In this document: positions 35,227-46,304 of the stretch, in pieces
Layout: every line of letters begins with the position of its first letter
How positions within the stretch are numbered: position 1 is the first letter of the stretch
Source of the DNA: Arthrobacter sp. MYb227
GTDB lineage: Bacteria > Actinomycetota > Actinomycetes > Actinomycetales > Micrococcaceae
Direction: 5' to 3'
DNA: 64,000 bases
NCBI RefSeq assembly: GCF_002975435.1
Contig: NZ_PCPT01000007.1
Coordinates: forward strand, 111,129 to 175,128
Translations under genes and position numbers: made by a program
Notes under the pieces: generated by a model
What the model saw: the letters and a program-made list of their open reading frames with translations, nothing else
Databases searched by the model: none
What the model was told of the DNA's origin: nothing

Positions 35227-36836
35227 AGCGGCATGTTTCCGTGCTTCTTGGCGGGCAGTGCCGCGTGCTTATCGCGCGTTGCGCGCAGCCCGCGGACAAT
35301 CTGCAAACGAGTATCGGACGGTGCGATGACGGCATCGACGTAACCAAGCTCGGCGGCCTGGTAGGGGTTGAGCAACTCTGCCTCGTAGCCCTCGATGATT
35401 TCGGTGCGGCGCGCCTCAACGTCGCCACCTGCGGCCTCGACAGCTGCTAGATCGCGACGGTAAAGGATGTTCACGGCGCCCTGGGCGCCCATGACACCGA
35501 TCTGCGCGGTCGGCCAAGCAAGGTTAATGTCGGCACCAAGCTTCTTGGAGCCCATCACGATGTACGCTCCGCCGTAAGCCTTGCGGGTGATCACCGTCAG
35601 CTTCGGCACGGTGGCCTCGGCGTACGCGTAAAGCAACTTGGCGCCGCGGCGGATGATGCCCTGGAACTCCTGGTCCTTGCCCGGCAGGAAGCCCGGGACG
35701 TCCACCAGGGTGAGGATGGGGATGTTGAAGGCGTCGCAATTGCGCACGAAGCGCGCTGCCTTCTCGGATGCGGCAATATCCAGCGTGCCGGCGAACTGCA
35801 TCGGCTGGTTGGCCACGATGCCGATGGTGCTACCTTCGACGCGGGCGTATCCGATCATCACGTTCGGTGCGTAGAGCGACTGCATCTCTAGGAAGATTCC
35901 ATCGTCCACGATGCCCTCGATGACCTTGCGCATGTCGTAGGGCTGGTTGGCTGAATCCGGGATTAACGCATCGAGCTCGAGGTCCTCGGCGGTGAGCTCA
36001 AGTTCCTCATCGAACTCAACTGCCGGGGCTTCGGAAATATTGTTCGAGGGGAGGAACTCGAGCAGCTCCTTGCAGAACTCCACGGCATCCTGCTCATCGG
36101 TGGCCAGATAGGTGGCCGTACCGGTGGTGGCGTTGTGCTGGCGCGCGCCACCGAGGGTCTCCATGTCGACTTCCTCACCGGTGACCGTCTTGATGACATC
36201 GGGGCCGGTAATGAACATGTGGCTGGTCTTATCGACCATGATCACGTAGTCGGTCAGCGCGGGGGAGTAAGCGGCTCCACCGGCGCTGGGGCCCATAATC
36301 AGCGAAATCTGCGGGACCACGCCGGAGGCGTGCACGTTGTTGCGGAAGATATCGGCGAACATGGCAAGGGATGCCACGCCCTCCTGGATACGGGCTCCGC
36401 CGCCGTCGAGGATGCCGACGACCGGGCAGCCGTTGCGCAGCGCAAATTCCTGCACCTTAACGATTTTCTCGCCGTTGACCTGGGATAGCGAGCCGCCATA
36501 GACGGAGAAGTCCTGCGAGTAGACGGCAACCTGGCGACCGTCCACGGTGCCGTAGCCGGAGACTAGGCCGTCACCCAGTGGGCGCTTTTTGTCCATGCCG
36601 AAGGCATTGGTGCGGTGCACCGCCAGGGCGTCGAATTCAATGAATGAGCCCTCATCCATGAGCATTTCGACGCGTTCGCGGGCCGTGTGCTTGCCGCGCG
36701 CATGTTGCTTCTCGATGGCTTCTTGGCCCGAGGGTGCTTGGGCGAGGGCTTCACGACGGCGGAACTCGGCGATCTTGCCTGCAGTTGTCGACAGGTCGAT
36801 CGAGTCCGTGCTCTCATCGATGCGGCTCTGGGTCAT
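35223..36836 (-). CDS. accD5: acyl-CoA carboxylase beta subunit (propionyl/acetyl-CoA carboxyltransferase)
   Basis: Transfers the carboxyl group from biotin to acetyl- or propionyl-CoA, giving malonyl-CoA or methylmalonyl-CoA. The 537-residue chain has the N-terminal carboxyltransferase half with the acyl-CoA oxyanion stretch [13 protein letters not shown] and the C-terminal half with [15 protein letters not shown], typical of AccD5/PccB. The frame is open to 36971, but ATG at 36836 with GGGAG seven bases upstream is the start. The symbol follows the mycobacterial homologue; chain-length preference is not proven. An operator shared with the alpha gene lies at 36928-36944. Confidence 0.94.
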   Translation of the reverse strand: MTQSRIDESTDSIDLSTTAGKIAEFRRREALAQAPSGQEAIEKQHARGKHTARERVEMLMDEGSFIEFDALAVHRTNAFGMDKKRPLGDGLVSGYGTVDGRQVAVYSQDFSVYGGSLSQVNGEKIVKVQEFALRNGCPVVGILDGGGARIQEGVASLAMFADIFRNNVHASGVVPQISLIMGPSAGGAAYSPALTDYVIMVDKTSHMFITGPDVIKTVTGEEVDMETLGGARQHNATTGTATYLATDEQDAVEFCKELLEFLPSNNISEAPAVEFDEELELTAEDLELDALIPDSANQPYDMRKVIEGIVDDGIFLEMQSLYAPNVMIGYARVEGSTIGIVANQPMQFAGTLDIAASEKAARFVRNCDAFNIPILTLVDVPGFLPGKDQEFQGIIRRGAKLLYAYAEATVPKLTVITRKAYGGAYIVMGSKKLGADINLAWPTAQIGVMGAQGAVNILYRRDLAAVEAAGGDVEARRTEIIEGYEAELLNPYQAAELGYVDAVIAPSDTRLQIVRGLRATRDKHAALPAKKHGNMPL

Positions 36837-36927
36837 CCCTGGGCTCCCTTGGGGTAGATGCGTAGTAGGAAAGGCACAATAACTATGCCACCTTGGCCAG
36901 TCTAGTGACGGTTTGGGTCGATTCGTC

Positions 36928-36944
36928 TGTAGGAAACCTACAAA
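36928..36944. promoter_or_regulatory. carboxylase operator, copy 2
   Basis: TGTAGG-AAA-CCTACA is a perfect 15-base palindrome. On the minus strand, TTTGTAGGTTTCCTACA matches copy 1 upstream of the alpha subunit at 15 of 17 positions. It begins about 92 bases before the beta start codon. Confidence 0.6.
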
Positions 36945-37030
36945 TTGCCATCGTGTTGGGCAACGAGTCATCCATAAAACAAGTTACTGGCCAGTAGCTT
37001 AGCGGCGGATATTGCAGTAACCTGAGTCAC

Positions 37031-37891
37031 ATGACTGATTCACTGCGCAACACCATCGCCTCAACCCCCGGATCTCTGGCGGGAAAAACCATCTTGATGA
37101 GCGGTGGATCCCGCGGCATTGGCTTGGCCATCGCCCTGCGAGCCGCCGCCGACGGAGCCAACGTGGCAATCATGGCCAAAACCGCGATCGCCCATGCCGC
37201 GCTGGAGGGTACGGTGCATACCGCTGCGGCGCAGATTGAAGCTGCCGGCGGCAAAGCACTAGCCATCGTGGGAGATGTGCGCAACGACGACGACGTGGCC
37301 CGTGCCGTGGCACAAACCGTTGAACACTTTGGCGGGATCGACATCATCATCAACAACGCCTCGGCCATCGACCTGTCCAAAACCGCGGACGTGTCGATGA
37401 AACGCTACGACCTGATGATGGACATTAATGTCCGCGGCACCTTCCTGCTGTCCAAAACCGCACTCGAACACCTACACACCGGCAACAACCCGCACATCCT
37501 CACGCTCTCCCCGCCACTGAACCTCGACCCCAAATGGGCCGGTGAACACCTCGCCTACACCATGGCCAAATACGGGATGTCGATGACAACGCTGGGACTG
37601 GCCCACGAACTTTCCCAGAGCGGCATCGCGGTGAATTCCCTATGGCCCGCCACCTTGATAGACACCGCGGCAATCCGCAATATGCCTGGCGGAGAACAGC
37701 TGGTCAAGGCGGCACGCTCACCACGCATCGTCGCCGACGCAGCCCACGCAATCCTTTCATCCGAGGCAAAGACCTGTAGCGGAAACTTCTTCACCGATGA
37801 GGCGGTGCTCGCTGCCACCGGCGTCACCGATCTGAGCCACTACTCAATGGGCGCCCCCGAAGATCGCCTGATTCCGGACATCTTCCTATAA
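37031..37891 (+). CDS. SDR-family oxidoreductase, HSDL2-like
   Basis: A 286-residue short-chain dehydrogenase/reductase. The cofactor loop is SGGSRGIGLAIA, then NNAS, and the catalytic Tyr and Lys are in AYTMAKYGM. The stretch LTLSPPLNLDPKW with the catalytic Ser and the ending CSGNFFTDEAVL resemble hydroxysteroid dehydrogenase-like 2 (HSDL2) proteins, which are linked to fatty acid metabolism. Its location between the carboxylase beta gene and birA fits a lipid-related role, but the substrate is unknown. It is divergent from the carboxylase operon. Confidence 0.9.
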   Translation: MTDSLRNTIASTPGSLAGKTILMSGGSRGIGLAIALRAAADGANVAIMAKTAIAHAALEGTVHTAAAQIEAAGGKALAIVGDVRNDDDVARAVAQTVEHFGGIDIIINNASAIDLSKTADVSMKRYDLMMDINVRGTFLLSKTALEHLHTGNNPHILTLSPPLNLDPKWAGEHLAYTMAKYGMSMTTLGLAHELSQSGIAVNSLWPATLIDTAAIRNMPGGEQLVKAARSPRIVADAAHAILSSEAKTCSGNFFTDEAVLAATGVTDLSHYSMGAPEDRLIPDIFL

Positions 37892-37942
37892 AAATCATCC
37901 CCAAGACGAATCCCCCCGGTGCGGCTCGCTAGGCTTGTGACT

Positions 37943-38821
37943 ATGAGCACCCACCAGCCAGCGACGCCAACACCCACCGAACGCCCAGCCTTGGATATCT
38001 CCAGCCTCCAAGCAACGATGGCTCACCTGGGTATGGGGCAGCTACACATCTCATCAAGCACCGGATCCACCAACGATGACCTGGTCCAGCGAGCCAAGAA
38101 TGGATCGCTAGCCAATCTGAGCGTGGAAAGCACCGAACACCAACAGGCCGGACACGGCCGGCTGGGCCGCGGCTGGGAAACCCCGGCCCGCAGCTCACTG
38201 GCCATCAGTATCTTCTTTAGACCACCGGCACACTTTGATGCAGCGGGCCTGCCCTGGCTATCGATGCTGTGCGCCAGCGCCATGGTGCAAACCCTCAAGG
38301 AGGAGGCCGGAATTTCGGCGGGCATTAAATGGCCGAACGATGTGGTGGCTCACGGAGCCAAACTATGTGGAGTGCTGGCCCAGCTAGTACCCACCGAAGA
38401 AGGCTTCGGGGTCATCGTGGGTGCCGGACTCAACGTCAACCAGGAACAAAACGAACTACCGGTGAGCACCGCGGCAAGCCTGCACACGCTCAAAGCAACT
38501 ACCACCAACCGCACCACAATCTTTGCCGGCTACCTGCAGCGCGTCCGCTCGCTCTTCGAACAATTCGCCATTGCACACGGCAAGGCAAACACCCCGCTGG
38601 GAAACACCAATGAATCCCTCCGCGCGCTGGTGGCCAAGAATATGTTCAGCCTCGGGCATGCCGTAGATGCACATCTGCCCGATGGCAGCATCCTTACCGG
38701 TACCGCCATAGATCTGGGTCAGGACGGCTCACTGATCCTGCGCGCGACAACCGGCGAAATCCACAATGTGCTGGCCGGAGACGTCTTTCACCTGCGGCGC
38801 AGCGACGGGAACTACGCCTAA
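37943..38821 (+). CDS. birA: biotin--[acetyl-CoA carboxylase] ligase (monofunctional BirA)
   Basis: Activates biotin as biotinyl-AMP and attaches it to carrier lysines such as Lys553 of the alpha subunit encoded at 18269-20035. The 292-residue protein has the substrate stretch SSTGSTNDDL, the nucleotide loop GHGRLGRGWETPA (a variant GRGRxGR) and KWPNDVV, plus the small C-terminal SH3-like domain (about 240-290). There is no N-terminal helix-turn-helix, so it is not a repressor. A GTG at 37919 is in frame; the ATG at 37943 is preferred on family length. Confidence 0.92.
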   Translation: MSTHQPATPTPTERPALDISSLQATMAHLGMGQLHISSSTGSTNDDLVQRAKNGSLANLSVESTEHQQAGHGRLGRGWETPARSSLAISIFFRPPAHFDAAGLPWLSMLCASAMVQTLKEEAGISAGIKWPNDVVAHGAKLCGVLAQLVPTEEGFGVIVGAGLNVNQEQNELPVSTAASLHTLKATTTNRTTIFAGYLQRVRSLFEQFAIAHGKANTPLGNTNESLRALVAKNMFSLGHAVDAHLPDGSILTGTAIDLGQDGSLILRATTGEIHNVLAGDVFHLRRSDGNYA

Positions 38822-39037
38822 GGCACCAGCGCTGGCTCAAAGCCAGCGCACCAAACCCACCCCTTTCCGGAGGGATCACCGACCACCTAAAAGCTCCCAC
38901 GGTGCACCGAAGAGTGCCAAAACACCCCAAGCGACATCGTTACCTGGGCAAAGCGTCGGTGCGTACGCTCTACGATGGATAGGAGAAGAGATAGACCGGC
39001 ACACATCACCGGTGTGATGCCGCAAGGAGCGCAAGAC

Positions 39038-39625
39038 GTGAAGCTGAACCTGCAAGAGCGCGAGCGAGTGCTGGTTAAAACCCGTGCCCATCCACGGGCC
39101 CTGCGCGGAGTACTGATCCGCTTCCTGATCCTCATCCCCATCTTTGGCTACCTTGCCGGCTTTCTCATTCGCACCGATTTACCCGGTTGGCTCACCGAAG
39201 CCAGCCCGCTGCTGTTGGCCCTGGTGGCCGTAACATTCATCGTGCTGCTATTCATCTGGTGTCTGGCCCCACTGACCCGCTGGGCACGCACCTGGATCTA
39301 CCTGACCAACCAACACATCATTACCAAACGTGGCCGAACGGCAGCCGGACAACGCTCCATCGGTCTGTATGCAATACAAGATGTCCGGGCGCTAACTAAG
39401 GCACGGGCAACCAACGACGCCCCCGGCACCTTGCAGGTAGTCGTGGCCGAGCAAAGAATTAACATCGCCAACCTGCCCGCCGTACACAAAATGCGTGAAC
39501 TGAGTATCGGTGCAATCAGCGCCCTGCCACACTTCCCACGGGTAGATAGTGTAAACATGGAAGAGCGCGTTGAACCCGAATATCCAACGCACCCACAGCA
39601 AAGAGATTGGACTGAGCATGAGTGA
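39038..39625 (+). CDS. PH-domain (bPH2/DUF304-like) membrane protein
   Basis: A 195-residue protein with two transmembrane segments (about 25-45 and 55-78; LIRFLILIPIFGYLAGFLI and LLLALVAVTFIVLLFIWCLA). A C-terminal bacterial PH-like domain follows (about 85-175), with WIYLTNQHIITKRGR and SIGLYAIQDVRAL typical of bPH2 proteins. The GTG at 39038 has AAGGAG eight bases upstream; an upstream ATG at 38975 has no such signal. Homologues sit next to birA elsewhere (Rv3278c in M. tuberculosis). Its last eight bases overlap the cyclase start. Confidence 0.85.
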   Translation: MKLNLQERERVLVKTRAHPRALRGVLIRFLILIPIFGYLAGFLIRTDLPGWLTEASPLLLALVAVTFIVLLFIWCLAPLTRWARTWIYLTNQHIITKRGRTAAGQRSIGLYAIQDVRALTKARATNDAPGTLQVVVAEQRINIANLPAVHKMRELSIGAISALPHFPRVDSVNMEERVEPEYPTHPQQRDWTEHE

Positions 39626-40901
39626 GCGGTCGCACGACGCGGGCACCCAGCCCGCTGCGCCCACCGCCGCCCGTGATGCGGCACGTGCCCAGGCCTTACG
39701 CCAGCCCACCGAATCCGCGGAACCGGCCACCGATACCCTTGTTTCGGTCAGCGCACCAGAAGAGCTTTCGGCAGAAGTTGAAGAGGCCGCGCTCGCCGAC
39801 CCGTTGGCCGAACTTGCCGCCGCCATGCGCCGCCCGGAACAGGTAGACCAGACAACTCCTGCCTCTGCGCGTGACGCTGTGCGCGAACTTGAAAAGCGCC
39901 TGCTCGGTGCCGATCGGACCATGAAGCGCCGCGAAGTTGCCGCGGCCGCGGGTGTCTCAATCCTCTCCGCACGCAAAATTTGGCGTGCCCTGGGCTTCCC
40001 CAATCTGGGCGATGAAGAAGTATTTTTCACCGAGGTCGATCAGGGCGCCCTGGAACTGATGCTCGGCATGGTCCGTGCCGGCACGCTGACCGAGGAAACA
40101 GCAATCTCGCTGACCCGTTCCATCGGCCAGATGACCGACCGCATGGTGGTCTGGCAGGTCGAAGCCCTCGTCGAAGACATGGTGCAAAACCAAAAGATGA
40201 GTGACCCCGAGGCCCGCCGCAATCTGGTGGGGCTGCTCCCGGAACTCATCACCCCCATCGAAGAACTTCTTGTTTACTCGTGGCGCCGGCAGCTCAATGC
40301 CGCGGTACATCGCCTGGCGCTGCGTGCAGAGACCGGACTTGCCGCCTCGGAAGAGGGCCGCGACGGCTCAGAAGACGATGTGTCACTGCCGCTGGCCCGC
40401 GCCGTCGGCTTTGCGGATCTGGTTTCCTACACCTCGCTCTCACGGCGCATGAATGAGCGCACGCTGGCCCAGCTGGTGCAACGCTTTGAATCCAAATGTG
40501 CCGAGATCATTTCCGTTGGTGGCGGCCGCTTGGTCAAGACCATCGGCGATGAAGTGCTCTTTGTTGCCGAAACCCCGCAGGCCGGCGCGCAGATTGCCCT
40601 GGCAATGTCCCGCGAGTTTGCAGCAGATGAACTGCTCCCCAACACCCGTGTCTCACTGGTCTGGGGCCGCATCCTCTCCAGACTTGGCGATATTTACGGA
40701 CCCACGGTCAACCTTGCGGCCCGGCTGACGGCGCTGGCCGAACCCGGCACGGTGCTTATCGATGAACAGACCGCCTCCACCTTGGTAGGCGATGACAGAT
40801 TTGTGCTGCACCCCCAGGAAACTACTGCCGTGCGCGGCTTCGGTGACATTAACCCGGTGATTCTTGCCCCCGGGGCCGGCACCGGGCTGGTGCTTGACTA
40901 A
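39618..40901 (+). CDS. adenylate cyclase, class III, with Rv1264-like regulatory domain
   Basis: Makes cAMP from ATP. The 427-residue protein has an Ala/Pro-rich N terminus, a regulatory domain (about 80-220; MKRREVAAAAGVSILSARK, then ALGFPNLGDEEVFFTEVD) like the pH-responsive domain of mycobacterial Rv1264, and a C-terminal catalytic domain. Metal-binding Asp267 (VGFADLVSYT) and Asp311 (KTIGDEVLF), substrate Lys307, and the transition-state Asn/Arg pair in TVNLAARLT are all present, so it should be active. The start at 39618 overlaps the PH gene by eight bases. A PP2C phosphatase follows after two bases. Confidence 0.92.
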   Translation: MSERSHDAGTQPAAPTAARDAARAQALRQPTESAEPATDTLVSVSAPEELSAEVEEAALADPLAELAAAMRRPEQVDQTTPASARDAVRELEKRLLGADRTMKRREVAAAAGVSILSARKIWRALGFPNLGDEEVFFTEVDQGALELMLGMVRAGTLTEETAISLTRSIGQMTDRMVVWQVEALVEDMVQNQKMSDPEARRNLVGLLPELITPIEELLVYSWRRQLNAAVHRLALRAETGLAASEEGRDGSEDDVSLPLARAVGFADLVSYTSLSRRMNERTLAQLVQRFESKCAEIISVGGGRLVKTIGDEVLFVAETPQAGAQIALAMSREFAADELLPNTRVSLVWGRILSRLGDIYGPTVNLAARLTALAEPGTVLIDEQTASTLVGDDRFVLHPQETTAVRGFGDINPVILAPGAGTGLVLD

Positions 40902-40903
40902 CA

Positions 40904-42028
40904 ATGCCGCACAAGATTCGGATTCACGGGGATGCACTGACGGATATTGGGTTGCGCCGCGCGGTCAATGAGGATGCGGTGCTCAGCGGCGGAAGTATTT
41001 TTGCTGTCGCCGATGGCATGGGTGGGCATGAGGCGGGGGATTTGGCCTCACGCTTGTGCATCCAAACCCTTGCCAAAATTGCCATAGACCCGCAGGTCAC
41101 AGACGATGAGCAGTTGCCTCACGCCCGCGATCTGCTCACCCAGGTTGAACGTGCCGATGTGGCAATTCGTAGCGCCATTGGGGCACGCGGCGGCACCACG
41201 CTCTGCGCACTGGCCCTGATTAGATGCGAACCAGGGGGTGGAAATTGGCCAGCTGCGGGAACCGAGTCATTGCCACAGGCGAACCCGGCCGCCACCCCCG
41301 GGGCACACCCGGAAGCCAACACCCAAGAATTTTCTGCCACGGCGTTCTCCGCCCACTTGCGCAGCCAAGAACACCAGAGGCCGCACGACCCGGCCGCCGA
41401 GAATTTCACCGCACCTCAGGGCATCGCCCTTGGCGCGCTAAACTCGGCACGACATCCCGCTGCAACCCGGACTCCCGAACCGGCCACCGACGTGTTGCCC
41501 TATGTTCCGCCAAGCACCTCGGCTAACACCCCAGCCGAGGCCCCGACCGGCATCGACGAGTTATCCACTCCGGTTTACCTCGATACCTCCGAGGCACAAG
41601 AACAGTTGCACCTGATGCTGCTGAATGTTGGAGATTCCCGTGGCTACCGCCTGCGCGCCGGAGTGCTCACCCAACTAACCCTCGATCATTCGGCGGTTCA
41701 GGAATTGATCGATGCCGGCTCCATTACCGAGGCCGAGGCCCGCGTGCACCCGCACCGAAACCTCATCACCCGAGCACTGGGTGCCGGGGGCAACTCGGTA
41801 CCCGATGCCCAATTCCATGCATTGGTCCCCGGGGACCGCTACCTCTTGTGTAGCGACGGGCTCACCGGTGAGGTCGAACACGAGGCCATCGAGACAATCC
41901 TGAGCGAATGCCGCGAACGTCCAACCGCACTGAACCGGCTGGTTGAGGCGGCACTTGCCAGTGGTGGCCGGGACAATATTTCGGCCGTCATCATCGATGT
42001 CAGCACCGATTCGATGCCGGCGCACTAA
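40904..42028 (+). CDS. PP2C-family serine/threonine phosphatase with a large low-complexity insert
   Basis: A 374-residue metal-dependent phosphatase. The metal-binding motifs are present: RRAVNEDAVL, VADGMGGHEAG, LCSDGLTGEV and GRDNISAVII. The catalytic domain is split by about 120 residues (about 110-232) rich in Pro, Ala, Thr and Glu with no visible fold, between the strands ALALIRC and LMLLNVGDSRGYRL. It probably forms an exposed flexible loop. It has no membrane segment. It follows the cyclase by two bases and must be cotranslated from the same mRNA; partner kinases are not in the window. Confidence 0.92.
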   Translation: MPHKIRIHGDALTDIGLRRAVNEDAVLSGGSIFAVADGMGGHEAGDLASRLCIQTLAKIAIDPQVTDDEQLPHARDLLTQVERADVAIRSAIGARGGTTLCALALIRCEPGGGNWPAAGTESLPQANPAATPGAHPEANTQEFSATAFSAHLRSQEHQRPHDPAAENFTAPQGIALGALNSARHPAATRTPEPATDVLPYVPPSTSANTPAEAPTGIDELSTPVYLDTSEAQEQLHLMLLNVGDSRGYRLRAGVLTQLTLDHSAVQELIDAGSITEAEARVHPHRNLITRALGAGGNSVPDAQFHALVPGDRYLLCSDGLTGEVEHEAIETILSECRERPTALNRLVEAALASGGRDNISAVIIDVSTDSMPAH

Positions 42029-42077
42029 CCCTGTTGCACCACACGCCGCCCAAGAATGTTCGAGAGCCGGGCACTAG

Positions 42078-44402
<2,325 letters not shown>

Positions 44403-44434
44403 ACGCCAGGATTTCTCCTCATGTAGCACCGGGC

Positions 44435-45373
44435 ATGTACCGGCAACAACACCGATTTATTGATCCAAGTTTTATTGATCCAGGGGAGTTCGCCATCACT
44501 AAGAACCCACAGCACTCACACACCACCACTGCCTTGGCAGCACAAGATCTCCGCACCGAGCTGTTAGCCATTGCCCGTGAGGCCGCGGCTGCCGGAGCCG
44601 CGGTGCTCGCCTTGCGCGGCAGCGGAAAAATCAGTGCCGATACCAAGAGCGCGGCCGGGGACTGGGTCACCGATTTTGATCGCCGGGCCGAACGTGCGGT
44701 GCGCGATGTGATTGCCGCCAAACGACCCCACGATGAAATCACCGGTGAGGAGTATGGCAAAACGGTTCCGGCGAACCCCTCGGGCTACCGGTGGTCAATC
44801 GATCCGCTCGATGGCACGGCAAACTTTGTGCGTGGCATCGTGTACTACTGCACCTCGGTGGCCGTCATGGGCCCGGAAACCCCGGGTTCGGAAACTAAGA
44901 CCTGGTTGGCCGGAGCCGTCAATGCCCCGGCGTTGAGTACCGAATACTATGCCGCAACCGGCCACGGTGCCTGGCTGCTCGAGCAACACCATGGGGTGCA
45001 CAGCAAGGCCCACTCCACCACATCGGGTGCCTCGGCCAGGCAACTTCATGGCCCAAACCCAGCTGAGCCGGGCAAGCTCTTGGCCAGCGGGTTTGGCTAT
45101 GATGCGGACCGCCGCCAATTCCAGGTTGGTGCGCTGCTGGGGTTGATGCCCGGGTATGCAAATATGCGCCGGCTCGGCTCGGCCGCGCTTGATCTATGTC
45201 TGGTTGCCGATGGCACACTTGATGCCTACGCCGAATATGGGACCCAGGAGTTTGACTGGGCCGCGGGTGCTTTGATTGCCCAGGAAGCGGGGCTTCCGGT
45301 GCTGCGTCCCACCACCAACCCCGGCTGGCAGGCCGCCGGGCACCTGGATTTTGCCGCACTACCCCAGCCCTAA
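44435..45373 (+). CDS. inositol monophosphatase family phosphatase
   Basis: Mg-dependent sugar-phosphate phosphatase of 312 residues. The three metal motifs are visible: HDEITGEEYG, WSIDPLDGTANF and FDWAAGALIAQEAG. Actinobacterial members include inositol-1-phosphatase and histidinol-phosphatase; the substrate cannot be told. A 30-residue Ser/His-rich loop (about 185-210) is unusual. The N terminus is uncertain: the ATG at 44435 has no good ribosome binding site, the first 20 residues contain a 15-base tandem repeat, and AGGGGAG (44482-44488) precedes only an ATC codon at 44495. Confidence 0.85.
   Translation: MYRQQHRFIDPSFIDPGEFAITKNPQHSHTTTALAAQDLRTELLAIAREAAAAGAAVLALRGSGKISADTKSAAGDWVTDFDRRAERAVRDVIAAKRPHDEITGEEYGKTVPANPSGYRWSIDPLDGTANFVRGIVYYCTSVAVMGPETPGSETKTWLAGAVNAPALSTEYYAATGHGAWLLEQHHGVHSKAHSTTSGASARQLHGPNPAEPGKLLASGFGYDADRRQFQVGALLGLMPGYANMRRLGSAALDLCLVADGTLDAYAEYGTQEFDWAAGALIAQEAGLPVLRPTTNPGWQAAGHLDFAALPQP
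44456..44482 (+). repeat. 15-base tandem repeat at the 5' end of the phosphatase gene
   Basis: TTTATTGATCCA occurs at 44456-44467 and again at 44471-44482, a period of 15 bases. Read in frame it gives FIDPS-FIDPG. It lies just upstream of the AGGGGAG ribosome-binding-site-like sequence, so it may be a leader repeat rather than coding. Confidence 0.6.
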
Positions 45374-45447
45374 CCCGCGTTACTAGTAGCGGGTTAAATG
45401 ACGGTGCCCTCGTGAGGTTCGCTATGAACCTCACGAGGGCACCGTCA
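45371..45447. terminator. double hairpin between the phosphatase gene and nagB
   Basis: First hairpin: TAACCCGC (45371-45378) with GCGGGTTA (45389-45396), beginning at the stop codon. Second: a perfect 21-base-pair stem (45400-45420 and 45426-45446) with loop GCTAT, extended by one T-A pair. Both lie between convergent genes and should stop transcription from both sides. Confidence 0.85.
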
Positions 45448-45485
45448 ATGTGACATCAGCGCGATATCGGCAAGAGATGTGGGTC

Positions 45486-46277
45486 TTAGATCCCGAACTG
45501 CAAACCGGCTGCCGCATCGTCGTAGTAGGCACGATTCTTCAGCCCAGCGGCGGCTGCCTCATCCACAATCACCACGGCATCAGGGTGCAGCTGCAACACG
45601 GATCCCGGGCAGGAAGCGGACAGCGGACCCTCAACCGCGGCGGCAATGGCTTCGGCCTTATGGCTGCCCGTGGCGATGAGCACCAAACGGCGAGCCTCCT
45701 GCACGGTGCCCAACCCCTGAGTCACACAGTGCGTGGGAACTTGATCCAGCCCGTCAAAGAAGCGTGCGTTATCCTCGCGGGTCTGCGCGGCAAGACGCTT
45801 AATGCGGGTTCGGGAACGCAACGAGGAAGCAGGCTCGTTGAAACCAAGGTGTCCGTTGGCACCGATGCCCAAAATCTGTACGTCAACGCCTCCTGCGGCA
45901 CGAATCGCTTCGTCGTAGGCGGTGGCTTGAGCCGCGATCTGCGCCACCGATTCACCATGACCGTTTGGAACGTTCAGCCCGGAGACCGGAAGCCCAATGA
46001 CCTCGCATACCTCGCGAATCAGGGTCTGGCGGTAGGACTGTTCGTGGGTATCTGGGATCCCCACGTACTCATCGAGGGCAAAGCCGATGGTTTGCGAGAA
46101 ATCGATCTCCCCGCGCTTGGCAGCTGCCGCCAATTCGGCGTAGAGGCCCAGCGGCGAAGAACCTGTGGCCAGGCCCAACACTTGTGTCTCGCCGCGGTGG
46201 GTGCGCAACCCATCTAGCACGGCGGCCGCGGCAAAAACTGCTGCAGCTTCGGGGGTGTCAGCGATCAAAACTTCCAT
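45486..46277 (-). CDS. nagB: glucosamine-6-phosphate deaminase
   Basis: Converts glucosamine 6-phosphate to fructose 6-phosphate and ammonia, feeding amino sugar into glycolysis. The 263-residue protein has the substrate loop GLATGSSPLG, the catalytic Asp region FALDEYVGIP, and the NGHLGFNEPASSLRSRTRIKRL stretch with catalytic Asp/His nearby. It is the last gene of the GlcNAc operon and ends close to a strong double terminator. A TTAGT/ACTAA site lies just upstream at 46292-46304. Confidence 0.95.
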   Translation of the reverse strand: MEVLIADTPEAAAVFAAAAVLDGLRTHRGETQVLGLATGSSPLGLYAELAAAAKRGEIDFSQTIGFALDEYVGIPDTHEQSYRQTLIREVCEVIGLPVSGLNVPNGHGESVAQIAAQATAYDEAIRAAGGVDVQILGIGANGHLGFNEPASSLRSRTRIKRLAAQTREDNARFFDGLDQVPTHCVTQGLGTVQEARRLVLIATGSHKAEAIAAAVEGPLSASCPGSVLQLHPDAVVIVDEAAAAGLKNRAYYDDAAAGLQFGI

Positions 46278-46291
46278 GTATACGTATTTCC

Positions 46292-46304
46292 TTAGTTGTA
46301 CTAA
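46292..46304. promoter_or_regulatory. candidate ROK-type operator upstream of nagB
   Basis: TTAGT-TGT-ACTAA is an inverted repeat in the 23-base gap between nagK and nagB, touching the nagK stop codon. The same half-sites occur at 53386-53404 upstream of the rok regulator gene with a seven-base spacer. Half-sites TTAGT/ACTAA are known for XylR-type ROK repressors. Confidence 0.4.
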
